A stretch of 64,000 nucleotides of DNA from Siphonodentalium dalli (GCA_032622095.1 CP136063.1:63375897-63439896), one strand, 5' to 3'; shown: positions 20,395 to 31,869, counted from the stretch's first letter. Numbers and translations are program-made. The notes: generated by a model not told the origin, from the sequence alone.

Positions 20395-21380
20395 ATATAC
20401 TGACCAGCAGGATCGCAGGTTTGGTAGTTTGGGGGGCTAACACCGGGATGGTCGAATAGACCGAGAGGTCTATTCCTTCACCCCTCATTTTTGTAGCTTT
20501 AATATATAAGTATCACAAAAAAAGAGCATTTTTATTCAATCCATGCTTTTTTTTCTTTGGTGGCTTCTCTGAGGATGGAGGAGATGTTGGTTTATCCTTC
20601 TGTTGTTGTTGTTGGTCATTGCTGTTTGTCAACTGTAGCATTCTGTCAGCTCGATCTTGCAGCTCCGATATTGCTTGAAGCATAGCTTTCTGTTGCGCTT
20701 TTTCATCCTCAGAGGGCGACGCCGGCCTCTCCGGGTATCTCGGCGTCGGAGGGGCGGTGAAGGTGGTATCCGCCCCTGGTGGAGACTGGCTAGGTGGTGT
20801 TACCATCTCCACGGTGAAGACATGTGGCGGCGGGACGTCCGGGTGACGTCGATGTCCCCATTTCCGCTGTCCTCGACGACAACCGGAAGAGCGTCGGCGT
20901 CCCTGCTGGTGGTGTTGGCTGGAGTCGCAGTTTGTTGTTCTGAGCCAGAGGCCAAGTGGGGGAGAAACTGGGCGTCTCTCAGTTCTCCGTTTCCACTTGG
21001 CCCTTCTCTCGGTGTCTCTGCGGCGTCTTGAGGGTGTCTTTTTCTTTTTCTTTCCCATCGTTCCGGTGCTGCTGTCCCTGTTATCCCCGGACCGGAGGAA
21101 TCCAGTCGGTCCATCCAGGCCCCGGCCGGTAGAAGGTTCTACCGGGGTGACCTGGATATCCAAAACTACTTCCAGCCGACCCATGTTAGCACGGAGAGTC
21201 CAGCTAACACAATGGGTCGACTGAAAGCAGCTCAGCGCATGCAAAAACTCGGTGGGGATTAGAGTAGAATCCATTGTCCACCGAGCCTTCGACAAAAAAG
21301 TCACGGCAACTCACTGGCTTCGTGCGTCAAGCACTTTTGCGACCGTCTCAGCGAGCTGCCGGATCGAGAATCAAAATTGG
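20395..21380 (-). repeat. ~1 kb tandem unit, copy 1
   Basis: Delimited on the + strand by 'atatactgaccag' at about 20395 and 'gtatactgaccag' at about 21380. The unit shares with copy 2 a border block (TCCCTAACCCCTCATTTTT-like), a Lys-rich C-terminus and the GAGGGCGACGCCGGCCTCTC stretch. Confidence 0.8.
20513..21304 (-). CDS. ORF1-like basic protein of a retroelement (263 aa)
   Basis: An intact minus-strand frame. The N-terminal part has SWTLRANMGRLEVVLDIQV. A basic block KKKKKTPSRRRRDTERRAKW lies at about residues 84-103, followed by a Pro/Ser-rich middle. A short helical region (KAMLQAISELQDRADRMLQL) precedes a Gln run and a KPPKKKK tail. ORF1/gag-like proteins of LINEs have this style (basic, low complexity, nucleic-acid binding), but I cannot name a family. 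Codon use is GC-rich compared with its surroundings. A frameshifted duplicate lies at 21481-22345. No reverse transcriptase follows in the same orientation; the next minus-strand feature is the MULE. Confidence 0.45.
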   Translation of the reverse strand: MTFLSKARWTMDSTLIPTEFLHALSCFQSTHCVSWTLRANMGRLEVVLDIQVTPVEPSTGRGLDGPTGFLRSGDNRDSSTGTMGKKKKKTPSRRRRDTERRAKWKRRTERRPVSPPLGLWLRTTNCDSSQHHQQGRRRSSGCRRGQRKWGHRRHPDVPPPHVFTVEMVTPPSQSPPGADTTFTAPPTPRYPERPASPSEDEKAQQKAMLQAISELQDRADRMLQLTNSNDQQQQQKDKPTSPPSSEKPPKKKKHGLNKNALFL

Positions 21381-22384
21381 TATACTGACCAGGGAATGTG
21401 ATTTGGGGGGGGGCCTAACCCCGGGATTCTCGAAAGGATCGAATGACCCTTTCCCTAACCCCTCATTTTTAGCCTTTAATTTAAACACATAAAAAAAAGC
21501 ATTTTTTTCCAAAAAGTTTATCACTTTCTTTTTTTTCTTGGGTTGTTTCTCCGACGAGGATGGTCTTGTTTTTTGCTTGCTTGAGCCAATTTGTGGCCCT
21601 GTCCAGTTGAGCTCGGAGTTCTAATCGGGCTTTCTGTGCTTCTTTCTCATCCTCAGAGGGCGACGCCGGCCTCTCCAGATACCTCGGCGTCGGAGAGGTG
21701 GATGTGTTCGATTCCGCCCCTGATGGAAACTGGCCAGGTGGTGAGTCCAGCTCCACAGCGAAGCTGGCGGCAGGTACGTCCCTGTCTCCGCCTGTCTCCA
21801 TGACGACAGCAGGGACCTCCGGCAGATCCACGGAGTCCCTGCTTGCTGGTCTGATGTCGCCTGGCAGGTCGGGTCGTCTGGGCGTCTCTCAGACAACTCC
21901 GACCTACCGGCTGTGACAATGGACGTCGGCTGGACCAGATGGGGAGGGGTGACCGGCAGATCTACAGCCACCCCCACCTTCTTCCATTTCGCCCGTCTGG
22001 CGGCGTCCCTTCTCCGTCTTGATGGTGTCTTTATCTTTGGAGGCCCCTTCTTCAAGCAACGGCGTTCCTGTCCCGGGCAGAAGACCTCTGGATACCAGCA
22101 TCCTCTGTCCGGAATTCTACACAGAGAACCAAGACCCCCTGTCAGCCTGGATATTCCAGCTAACAGTGTCCACAATCTGGCTTCTCTGTATAGCAGCGTC
22201 GTTGATTAAGTTCATAATCCGTCCTGAGCCTAATCCAAAACATCTCACTCGCCGGCGTTAGCACGAGGGTGGATGCTTCCCTAAGGTTACAGTCCTCACG
22301 ACTCACTCGTGCTAACGTCTGACAGAAAGGAACTAATACAGCCAAAGCAAATATGACTGCCTCGCTCCACTCCCTGTCAGAGGT
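21380..22384 (-). pseudogene. ~1 kb tandem unit, copy 2: broken ORF1-like gene
   Basis: Parallel to copy 1 but frameshifted. TPSRRRRDAARRAKWKK is in the frame ending near 21621, while SPTPRYLERPASPSEDEKEA and the Lys-rich tail are in the frame ending at 21481. The 3' border again has 'gtatactgac' (about 22384). So two units of nearly equal length (about 985 and 1004 bp) lie head to tail. Confidence 0.7.
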
Positions 22385-23554
22385 ATACTGACAACATTAC
22401 TATGTGCAGACTATATATGTTCATGAGAGTTAAACTCACCCAAAATTATCGCTCATGTGTGTTTGTAAAACACGCATACGGACATGTAAACAACTCTGTG
22501 ATAAGTATTCAGTTATAAGTGTTCATCTTAAATACCGATATCCCACATACAATCAGCTGCGACATCTTTAAAAAAACATTACGGTGCGTGATATGATCAC
22601 ACTTGTAACAACAAGTAACTGTATAAACATTACTTTGAGTACGGTATATTTCACTATATGTTGCAAACACTCTTGTCTTAACTCAAAAATCCATTGATTT
22701 GAGCCGCCAACATATTCCTAACAATTGTAATTAACACCTTTAAATTTAATTAGCGACTCGGCGGCTGGCTCAGCTGATTCCAACTACAACTTTTAGTGTG
22801 CCTACCTATTACCGCACGGTAAATACCGAGTACCGCCAATCTGGAGAACGAAAAATGTCGATAAAAGTTGAAATATAAGACTTACAAATTATCTTTTTAA
22901 TTTCTTTTATTTGTAATTGGCATAGCTTACCCCAAACCAAAATTCATCATTATTGGAATTATCACAACCCAAAAGGGTTGTTTTACGGTATTGCGTATGT
23001 GACGTCAGTAATTTCTATACCCCATCAACATGAAAAAATAGTTTTTACATCCGGGCGATTCAGACCTATGGGGCCCTATGGTGGCCGCCATGTTGGAATA
23101 GAATTGACAAATTAATAAAACGAATTTATTTTACTTCTTCGATCAGCCTCCCCATAGCAACACTATTAAATTTGAAACACAAAATCAACCTTATTCAAAA
23201 TTAAATGCTTAATGTGGATTTAGCTGACACGGGCGCATAGCATTCGGCAAACCTCGCCAGATTCCGTACCGTTAAAGTTTGAATATTACGTCACCTGGCA
23301 GGCCATAGCAACGTTGGAAATGATGACGTAATTTCTTTACAAAATGGTGGCGCTCTCTTATTTGCGAAATTTGAAATTGAATTTCTAAGTTTAAGTCTAA
23401 GTCTAACCAGTCCAGGTGAAAACAGACTGATCACTAACAACTAACTACTTCTCTAAATAGTATTTGCCATTTGAAATTGCAACTCTAAGTTTAAGTCTAA
23501 GTCTAACCATGTTATTTAGTAATTGCTTGTTATTGTTATCGCTCGTATTTTAAA
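22385..23554. other. Non-coding; CRE and CCATAGCAAC motifs
   Basis: No gene seen. TGACGTCA (a canonical cAMP-response element) is at 23000-23007, and CCATAGCAAC occurs at 23152-23161 and 23303-23312. A GGCCGCCATGTTGG motif is near 23084. A fragment of the hAT-element end (CGGTAAATACCGAGTACCGCC) lies near 22815. It could be a promoter-like region, but no transcript start or adjoining exon is visible. Confidence 0.3.
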
Positions 23555-23690
23555 TGTACAACGGTATCACAGCACGTAAGCGTTAAGAACAAACGATAAA
23601 ACAGAAGCGAAGATAGCACAACGAGCCCATTACTGGAATGACTTTAGAGTCAAAGCAGTCAGAAGAAGAAGAAGAACAACAACACTAGAA
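23555..23690 (+). repeat. SINE-like repeat U, copy 1
   Basis: From 'ggtatcacagcacgtaagcg' to 'ggaatgactttagagtcaaa' and a GAA/AAC-rich tail. A second copy lies at 25079-25205. No tRNA A/B box is convincing. Confidence 0.65.
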
Positions 23691-25078
23691 CTAGTAGAAG
23701 TAGAACTTGTTTTGAACTTGGAAGTTTAAAAGTGAAAATCAGTCATTCGGAAAGAAACTCAATGACGAATCTGTGACTGACAAAAATATGAAAATGAAGG
23801 TCACTGGGGCGGATCAACTGGTTATCCGTAACTTTTGGCCACCTACCGGACGAAAGATAAAATCACGCGAGACTCAAAACTAAACCTTGACATTTCGGTT
23901 ATGACGTCACTGCATGGATAGTTTTCATTCATAAATCTGAAGCGAGGTCACTCGATGTTTCCGTTGTGAATTATTCAAATTTCTTTCATTTGTATATAGC
24001 CTCACAGGACAATGGATTATTCCATGTTTGGAGCAGAAACGGGAAACAGATCAGTATTTTTGTATCAAAGTATCAGTTTAGCACAATACTAAATAGTGTG
24101 GGAACACTATAGAAAATTAGTCTTGCGCGAATTTTAGAAAAACGCGCTGAATTTGATTTCGAACTTGGAACTTCGTGAAGGTCTAATTCTGACTCCGTGA
24201 TTGAGTCTTCAAAGTGTGTGTTCTTTAAAGATATAAATAAAACTCACATATTTTACAACTGTCTTAGGGTCAACATTTATGAACTTTTACAGATGTTGTT
24301 GTTGTAGATGTAATCAATGAATTACAGTAATTTAAGTTGTTTCCATACAAATTGCAAATTGTTTTTAATTTATACTATTGTCTATACTATAGTAAAATTT
24401 AAAGCTAGATGTTTAGTATAAAAAATATAAATTTGTCATTAATTCTTTGTTCTCCATTCCAGGTCTCCTATGCACCCTTCAAACCTTAGACATCCTCTAC
24501 TGCAATGCCTAGTGGTTTGATAACATAGCAGTATGATGTGCGATACTTCCATTGAATCGCCTGGTTTGTTAGCCAAGCTCTGTGAATGGAACACAGCTTG
24601 GGGGGTTCCACTAGGGGAGAAGAGATGCTCTTGACTTAAACTGTTCCACAAGCCAGAAATATTTTCAAACTTGAAGAGCCAAATGTCTACACAATGAAAC
24701 AATGACATTGTTTCAATCTATTAGAGTTTAATACTATTTTTTAGTTAATATGGAATTGATGAATGAATGGAACTATGAATGAGTGATGTCATAATGATGT
24801 CACAATGAGGTCATGAACTTTGAATACATGTAGTCTGCTTCCTGATTTGCTATTGTTTAATTTGTTTTGGCAACAACAACAACAAATTTTGTGGCAAAGA
24901 TACATATATTGATATAGTTTAAATTTAATATGTTAACATGATATAGACAGTGTTTTAGTTCATATAAAGGTGAGTTTCTTCCCTTTTATGCATAAATATG
25001 TTTTAATTTCAGTATTTAGCCTATTTTACTCATTTTAGGAACCTGCTTCACCTAAATTATTATTACAATACAACTTAC
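23691..25078. other. Mostly featureless; one unexplained frame
   Basis: A second TGACGTCA is at 23902-23909. A minus-strand frame at 24708-24439 (89 codons) with moderately coding-like composition is listed separately. Otherwise AT-rich and without repeats I recognise. Confidence 0.3.
24439..24708 (-). other. Unrecognised 89-codon frame
   Basis: It begins MSLFHCVDIWLFKFENISGL and holds four Cys near its C-terminus. There is no domain I know, no second copy in the window and no neighbouring exon I can join to it. It may be chance. Confidence 0.15.
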
Positions 25079-25205
25079 AAGGGTATCACAGCACATAGCG
25101 TCAAGTACAAACGAGAAAGAACAAGAGAACGGAGCACAACGAGACCACTACTGGAATGACTTTACAGTCAAAGCAGTCAGAAGAACAACAACAACATTAT
25201 TATTT
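25079..25205 (+). repeat. SINE-like repeat U, copy 2
   Basis: 'gggtatcacagcacatagcg' ... 'ggaatgactttacagtcaaa' then (AAC)n and ATT repeats. Parallel to 23555-23690. Confidence 0.65.
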
Positions 25206-25329
25206 ATATTATTAAGAATTTTAATTTTTTTTTTTACAAGGGGTTCTGACCGACCAATACTACTAGGATTATGGATGAGGTTAAAGAAGTGGCTGGTGCT
25301 TCTGGCTTCTACTAGTTCTAGGGTCTGCC

Positions 25330-25955
25330 CAAATTTTCAATTTCACTGCTCAAATTTTTAATTTTACTGTTTTTATGGCAATATGGGTGGGGTGAATGAT
25401 CTGGCCAGCGCCTCTAGGGGGAGTTCACCCGAATTTTTAATTTCACTGTTATTACGGGTGGGGTGAATGATCTGGCCAGCGCCTCTGGGGGAAGTTCTGC
25501 CAAATTTTTTAATTTCAATGTTATTACGGGTGGGGTGAATGATCTGGCCGGCGCCTCTAGGGGAAGTTCTGCCCAAATTTTAATTTCACTGTTCTTACGG
25601 GTGGGGTGAATGATCTGGCCAGCGCCTCTAGGGGAAGTTCTGCCCAAATTTTAATTTCACTGTTCTTACGGGTGGGGTGAATGATCTGGCCAGCGCCTCT
25701 AGGGGAAGTTCTGCCCAAATTTTAATTTCACTGTTCTTACGGGTGGGGTGAATGATCTGGCCAGCGCCTCTAGGGGAAGTTCTGCCCAAATGTTTAATTT
25801 CACTGTTCTTACGGGTGGGGTGAATGATCTGGCCAAAGCCTAGAGGGGGAGATTTGCCCAAATATTCCATTTCACTTGAATTATGGGTAAAAGATCTGAC
25901 CAGCGCCTCTCTGAAAAGTTCTGCCCAAATTTTCAATTTCACTGGGATTGGGCAG
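25330..25955. repeat. 71 bp minisatellite, about 8 copies
   Basis: The unit contains GGTGGGGTGAATGATCTGGC, CAGCGCCTCTAGGGGAAGTT and CTGCCCAAATTTTAATTTCA. Starts fall near 25385, 25456, 25528, 25598, 25669, 25740 and 25812, with a worn unit near 25885. The central units are nearly identical. Minus-strand frames with GRTSPRGAGQIIHPTR repeats arise from the array. Confidence 0.95.
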
Positions 25956-26583
25956 TGTCTGTCTAGTGGCTCTGCCCATTTTTTTTTTTGGCCTTACAGG
26001 ATATTAAAGACTTGTCATGTGTTATAAAGTTTCATATATGTTATAATTTATAATATGGACTGAAATTGTTATTGTTATTAAAAATTAATCAACACAAATG
26101 ATATTGTCTTCTGAGAATCTCAAACTCAACTACAAGGGGACAGAAAATTACAAGTAAACCAAAATGGAATAGGATCATATAAAAGATGACTTATCCCGTT
26201 TCATGAACTTTCTGTGTGGATTTGGATGTATCAAATGCAAATTATGTCCAGATAGTGGCGATTAATAGAATATACCAGCACTATTTGTTTGCAAAGCAAC
26301 CCTTTGGAGCATGTTTAAAAGGAATTTGTCAGGGAAGAATCTAGAGATAATTTGCCCATAAATGTAATAAAAGGTATCAAAACAGCCCTAGTTATTTTCC
26401 TGAATATGTGCAACTACATGTTTCTTGTGTGCTTTTGTAAAAGGAGTTTCTAACACATTTTGCTGTCATTAAAAGTGTTGTCAGGAAGAGTTAGATCACC
26501 TATCACCAGTTTTTATTAAATACTATTTTAAGAGAAGGTCCATTAACACTTACATAACAAGAGCTGTGCTGGTGCAGCATTAA
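25956..26583. other. No recognisable feature
   Basis: AT-rich with no domain-bearing frame or repeat copy seen. Confidence 0.35.
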
Positions 26584-27087
26584 TGATTCTCTTAAATATG
26601 ATAATCTCTCACATGGAACCTCGCATATATATATGAGAATTCACTGACTTACAATGTCAAGGTAAATATTGTTAGGCCAATGTATTCTCTTAATCTTATA
26701 TATGCATAAGTAGTTTTCTCGCAAGATGCCAGCAATGTCCGAGACTGAGTCATCTTAACATAAACATAAACAACACCCATGTGTTGTTTGATGTTGGCTT
26801 TGGGAGACCCGCATATATAAGATAATGTATTGGACACTAATTTCAGAAAGTTCCGGTCATGGAAGGATTATCCTTTTGATGGAAGAAGTGTGCTGGTGCA
26901 GCATAAAAGATCTTGTGCTAGTGCATTCTGTTATATATGCGAGTCTCCAATAGGCACACTCACATATATAAGAGAATGCGCTGGCTTACAAGGTTAAGGT
27001 AAATATTGCTCAGCCAATGTATTCTCTTATAAATGTATATGTGAGGTTCCCTATGGGAGACTCACATATATAAAAGAATTCATTGGC
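26584..27087. repeat. Cluster of four diverged P palindromes
   Basis: Inverted pairs at 26584-26650, 26673-26834 (with an ~85 bp loop), 26914-26985 and 27012-27087 share the AGAGAATGC / GCATTCTCT and ATATATAAGAG words. Centres have changed to TGGAGACTCG-like sequence. 'gtgctggtgcagcat' recurs near 26568 and 26889. These copies are not inside a recognisable TTAA element. Confidence 0.75.
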
Positions 27088-27286
27088 AGGGTTTTTGCCA
27101 ACAAATCTTGTAGCTTCAGTCATGGAAGAGTTCAGATATAAGCATACAGTGAAGAAAAATAAGATAACAGGGTGGACAACTCTGCTAAAGCCAATAAGAG
27201 TACATGGTGGAATAACAGTACAGGATGGCAACTTCCAACATTTTCATTTGGAGCCCGAGGGTACTCTTATGCTGTATAATCAGTGA
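27083..27286 (+). other. Unrecognised 67-codon frame, possible exon
   Basis: From MAGFLPTNLVASVMEEFRYK to EPEGTLMLYNQ. It overlaps the last P palindrome, and its composition looks moderately coding. I find no domain, no clear splice sites and no partner exon. Confidence 0.2.
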
Positions 27287-27340
27287 TAATTTGCACCTCT
27301 GTTGAAAGCAGTCATGCTTGTTAATCCCCTAAACAAACAA

Positions 27341-27470
27341 GACAGTTAAAGACTGTGGGGTCGCTCACCAGACCTGAAAGACTGATAAGACTGGGACTCT
27401 GAAAACCACAACAGTCAGAACTTTCCATAATCACTCTGAAAGAAGTAGATCTAAACAGGATATGTGGCTA
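27341..27470 (+). repeat. SINE-like repeat Q, copy 1
   Basis: 'gactgtggggtcgctcacca', 'gactgataagactgg' and 'accacaacagtcagaact' recur at 35047-35175. Length about 130 bp. Confidence 0.75.
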
Positions 27471-28289
27471 AAGAGACTCCCAAGTCTTAAGTTGGAATTT
27501 CACAACCGACACCTCAAACTTTCTCAATTGTTGGAAATTTCCGACCTCACAAGCACCTCATTATAAAACAATTCAGACATGTTTAAAGCCCAATTATCCA
27601 TGGACCCAAAACATCATACATGCATGTCATATTAATCAGTCAGGTCTGAATCTCAGTCACTAAAGGATTCTCCATACTATATGTAAGCTATATAGTCCAA
27701 CTTCTCTTGAGAAGACATTTTAAGAATAAAATCTGAATTGCAGTCAAACAAGAACATTCCACGGTAAATAAGTCAACTAATTCTTGCAAACATATTTTAA
27801 ACATTAAAGAATTATTACCAAATATAAGCAAAATAGGCCATTTGATTCCTGCATAGAAGACATATAATGGATTAATATGGAGAGAAAGAGTAATGTAGGT
27901 GGCCTTGCACCGACTTGAACTGGTGACCATGATTGAACAAATCTGAATCCAAATCACCAAAAGGAGCCTCAATATTAAATATGAGCTAAATAGAGCTGGT
28001 GGTTCTTTCAAAGGACACCTTTCAAGTTTGCCAAATACTAGTATGTTCTAGCGAGGTCAAGATATGGAGTGTTAAATGTCCTGTTGAAATAAGAAGATCT
28101 CAAGGAATGTTTAAAAAAAAATGTCAGATTCACCGACATTTGCAGAATGAGGTCCCCAAAAGGTGAATTTAATGATGCTATGCCGTAAGATGGGCTAGCA
28201 TCACCAAATTCACCATCTGGGGACTGCATTCTGATTAGGCCTCATCTGCCATGGGAAACCTAGGATTGATTGAGGTTCTCCTGTTGAAG
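27471..28289. other. No clear feature
   Basis: Diverged sequence with short phrases of the H-type repeats (for example 'accatgattgaacaaatctgaatc' near 27930). No gene seen. Confidence 0.3.
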
Positions 28290-28344
28290 TTGGTGATATA
28301 CCCCAAATTGAGCACCTAGGTCTGCCTCGGTTATGCATTTTATC

Positions 28345-28500
28345 TTCCAAATAAAAAGACGTCCGGCCAGTGTCCCCCAAACAGTGGCTTCAATGGGGGC
28401 ATCAGCTTTTCTGGAAAAAAATAACAAGGCCCTAAATCCGATACTGAATTTCAGAACAATCCAACCAGTGTCCCCTGAAATGGTGGATATCTGTTATTCT
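28345..28500 (+). repeat. Dispersed repeat S, copy 1
   Basis: 'gtgtcccccaaacagtggct', 'gggggcatcagcttttctg' and 'tcagaacaatccaaccagtg' recur at 29320-29465. Confidence 0.7.
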
Positions 28501-28539
28501 AATTTCAACTAGAGGTGTGACTGTTCTGATGGGACTAAG

Positions 28540-28930
28540 GATACACCCCCCCCCCCCCTGTGTTTTTAAAATACCAAGATGTTTCACATGTCAGTAAACA
28601 TTTAGCTAAAATAATAAAATAACAGTTCCCATTGCAGGTGCACAAACCTAACCCTAATCTTAAACCTATTGACCAAAAAATGTAGGAATAAAAGGGGGGG
28701 ATAACTCCAACAAAATAAGTCCGACAAACGTCATAATCGCAGGTGCACAGGTTCCCATGGTGGTTGATGTCTGTGCCAAGTTTCACGGAAAATGATCAAA
28801 AAACAACTGAGAAAAACTCTGGACAAATTTGTGTCCACGGCACGACAGACAAACGGACGGACAACAGACGGACAAGCCGACTCCAGTATACCCCCCCCCC
28901 CTAACTTCGTTGCGGGGGGTATAATTACTG
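28540..28930 (+). repeat. SINE-like family G, copy 1
   Basis: Starts with a C run, contains 'cataatcgcaggtgcacagg' and 'aagtttcacggaaaatgatc', then a GACGGACGG-type microsatellite, and ends with an inverted tail (TATACCCCC...AACTTCGTT...GGGGGTATA). Compare 30400-31160, which has more internal units. Confidence 0.8.
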
Positions 28931-29159
28931 TCTGTCTCTCTGTAGCTAATACCTGACCCAGTCCTCTGGTAGATAATAACTCTCTGCTTCTGGTGAGCAG
29001 ATTTATTGTGATATGATATGGGGTGTTGGTTATGGGCAGGGTGGGTTAGGGGCAGGGTGGTGGTCTGGGTCAAGTGGGGGTGAAGGAAAGTTTCAGTGAT
29101 TTCATTAAAGATTAAAGTTTCATAACTCTGCGGATATTATAAAGGAGTTAGTTTTTTTT

Positions 29160-29465
29160 TCAAATTTTATAATCATAACAATTTTTTTGTTAAAACTAAG
29201 CAAGGAATTCAATCTAAATTTTTTTTTTAGTTATGTCCCTGGCGCCACCCACTCTTGACACAGTGACCTCATTTGAACAAATCTGAATCCCAGTCACCCA
29301 ATGACCATTCATACCAAATACAAAAGGCCATCCGGCCACAGTGTCCCCCGAAAAATTGGCTTCATTGGGGGCATCAGCTTTTCTGAAAAAAATATCAAGG
29401 ACCCTAAACCCGATACTATATTTCAGAACAATCCAACCAGTGTCCCATGAAATGGTGGATAATAA
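29160..29465 (+). repeat. H-type repeat followed by S copy 2
   Basis: 'agcaaggaattcaatctaaa' and 'gtgacctcatttgaacaaat' match the H family of 33170, 35165 and 36430. 'gggggcatcagcttttctg' matches S. Confidence 0.65.
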
Positions 29466-29995
29466 ACTATCATACTAAATTTGATTCAGATATGATCACA
29501 GAAACTAAACTTATCATCCGGAAACCAGAAATTGACATGATTCTAAGTTGAAACAGGGCCATAACTATTCTAAGTTGAAACAGGGCCATAACTCTCGCAA
29601 AAATGGGCGGAGCAAACACATATTCGAACTTGACCTGTATATAGGGCTGATACACTCACATACCAATTTTGGTTCAGATATGATCACACAAACTGAAGTT
29701 ATCATCCGGAAACCAGAAGATTACAAGATTCTAAGTTGAAAAAGGGCCATAACTCTCGCAAAAATGGGCGGAGCAAACCTGAAGTTATCATCCGGAACCC
29801 AGAAAAAAAAATCTTTTCTGCTAGTAAACGCACATACCAAATTTAATTTAATTTGGCTCACTCTAACTAAAGTTATCATCCGTAAACCTCGGACGGACGG
29901 ACAATAAGGACCATAACTCTCGCAAAAATGGGCGGAGCAAACCCATATTCGAACTTGATCTTTATTTTGGTCTGATACACTCACATACCAAATTT
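29466..29995 (+). repeat. Tandem repeat T, 3-4 units of about 130-150 bp
   Basis: 'gggccataactctcgcaaaa', 'atgggcggagcaaac' and 'agttatcatccggaaaccag' recur. Unit boundaries are blurred by deletions. A related pair of units lies at 56040-56370. Confidence 0.75.
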
Positions 29996-30399
29996 GCTTT
30001 TGATCTAATAACCAAAATGAGTTTGTGCAAATGTTTTTCTATTCACATTTTTGCCCTTGTTTTAAGTTGTTTTCAAATATATTCATTAATAATTGTGTTC
30101 TAAGGCAGGTTATGGCCTTTACAGACACTTAGGAACAGGGTAGGTATAAGATATATGTAATACAGGGGAGATCTTCCAAAAACATATCTATACCGGGCGG
30201 GGTGGGTGCATCTCAGAGGCCTGAAAAAAATTGTTTGTGCAAATTTTTTTCAACCCACATTATGGACATTGTTTTAAGTTGTTTTCACTAATAAGTGTGT
30301 TCTAACATAGATTGTGACCTTAACCAACACTTAAGACCATATGTAGGTATAAGATAAAGCACTCTCTGGTGCCAAATAAAAGTGATGACTGAATAGGAG
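29996..30399. other. Non-coding
   Basis: Two diverged copies of a 'tattcacatttttgcccttg'-like phrase (30045 and 30255). No gene. Confidence 0.35.
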
Positions 30400-31160
30400 T
30401 GCTGCCCCACCCCCCCCCCCCCCCCCGTTTTTAAAATACTAAGATGTTTCACATGTCAGTAAACATTTAGTTAAAATAATAAAATAACAGTTCCCATTGC
30501 AGGTGTACAACCATAACCCTAATCTTAAACCTATTGACTGAAAAATGTAGGAATAAAAGCTTGGACAAAATTATGTATGTTGCGAAAAAAATTCTAAGTC
30601 GAAAAAGGGGAATAACTCCACAAAAAAAATGTCGGACAGACGTCATAATCGCAGGTGCATAGGTTCCCATGGTACTAAATATCAGTGCCAAGATTAAAAA
30701 ACATTGACCGAAAAATGTAGGAATAAAAGCTCGGACAAAATGATGGATGTTGCAAAAAAAGTTTCTAAGTCGAAAAAGGGGGATAACTCCACCAAAAAAT
30801 GTCGGACAGACGTCATAATCGCAGGTGCACAAGTTCCCATGGTACTAAATATCTGTGCCACGTTTTTAAAAAATTGATGGAAAAAATGTAGGAATAAAAG
30901 CTCGGACAAAAGTTACATGTTGCTAAAATGTTCTAAGTCGAAAAAGGGGGGATAACTCCACCAAAAAAAGTATGACAGACGTCATAATCGCAGGTGCACA
31001 GGTTCCCATAGTGGTTGATGTCTGTACCAAGTTTCACGGAAAATTATCAAAAAACGACTGAGAAAAACTCAGGACAAATTTGTGTCCACGGACGGACGAC
31101 GGACGGACAAGCTGACTCCAGTATACCCCCCCCTAACTTCGTTGCGGGGGTATAATTAAA
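30400..31160 (+). repeat. SINE-like family G, copy 2, with about 3 internal units
   Basis: Same start (C run), same GACGGACGG stretch and same inverted tail as 28540-28930. An internal ~171 bp unit ('aaaaatgtaggaataaaagc' at about 30541, 30712 and 30880) is present three times. The first copy has one shortened unit. Confidence 0.85.
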
Positions 31161-31869
31161 AAATAAACATGCCAGCCTGTTTATTTGGCTCCAAAGAGTG
31201 ATACTTATATACTATATAACTGTCATTGCAGGTATGGCTATAAGGTGTTCTGATATGATGGTTGGTTGCACCCTTTTGGGAACAACAGTGAAGTCATTAA
31301 TTAGTAACTGGACTATTTATGTAAAAATTAAACACAATGTTGGCTTATTGGCACTATAAATATTACCTCACAATATCTGTGCATACTGTAGAATAAAACA
31401 CTTTTTATTTCAAAATGTATTTTTCAATGTCGAAAACAACATCATAACCGTTGATAGTTTTTCAATTGTTTGAACACTTGGAATCTGCCAGAAACGGACA
31501 AATTTAAAACTTACCTTTGATTCTGTTTGATTTGGTCTTGAATAGAATTAAAATGATTTTGTTCTTATTTTAGGGGGTGGGTCCAAAAAATCAGGCAGAA
31601 AAATAAATTTTTGCACAAAAAGGGTGGGTGGGTAGCAAAAGGGCTGTAAACAAAAATTTGGTCCCTGTATGTGTAAATGTTTTCACACCCCCCCCCCTGC
31701 CCCCCCCCCCCCCTGTGTGGAATGCTTTCTGTGGAACTATATGGAATGCAAGCAAATAAACATCCATTTCTTAAGTATGAACAGTTTGAGATTAATCAGA
31801 TGAAAATGTTTGGCTGCAGGGAGTGCCACAGCCATAATTTCTTATATATCTATAAATGTCTATCTACAG
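31161..31869. other. Upstream flank of the PHD-finger gene
   Basis: No exon recognised. C runs at 31686-31713. An alternative AG acceptor lies near 31817. The start of transcription is unknown. Confidence 0.3.

Noticed and set aside
25373-25942. Repetitive minus-strand peptides (SPRGAGQIIHPT units)
   Set aside because: They are translations of the 71 bp minisatellite. The period is not a multiple of three, so the frame changes between units.
17720-25955. CRISPR-like arrays at the two minisatellites
   Set aside because: Units are contiguous with no unique spacers, and the genome is eukaryotic.
27890-27935. tRNA-like phrase 'caccgacttgaactggtgac'
   Set aside because: It resembles a B-box context, but no acceptor stem or cloverleaf can be folded around it.
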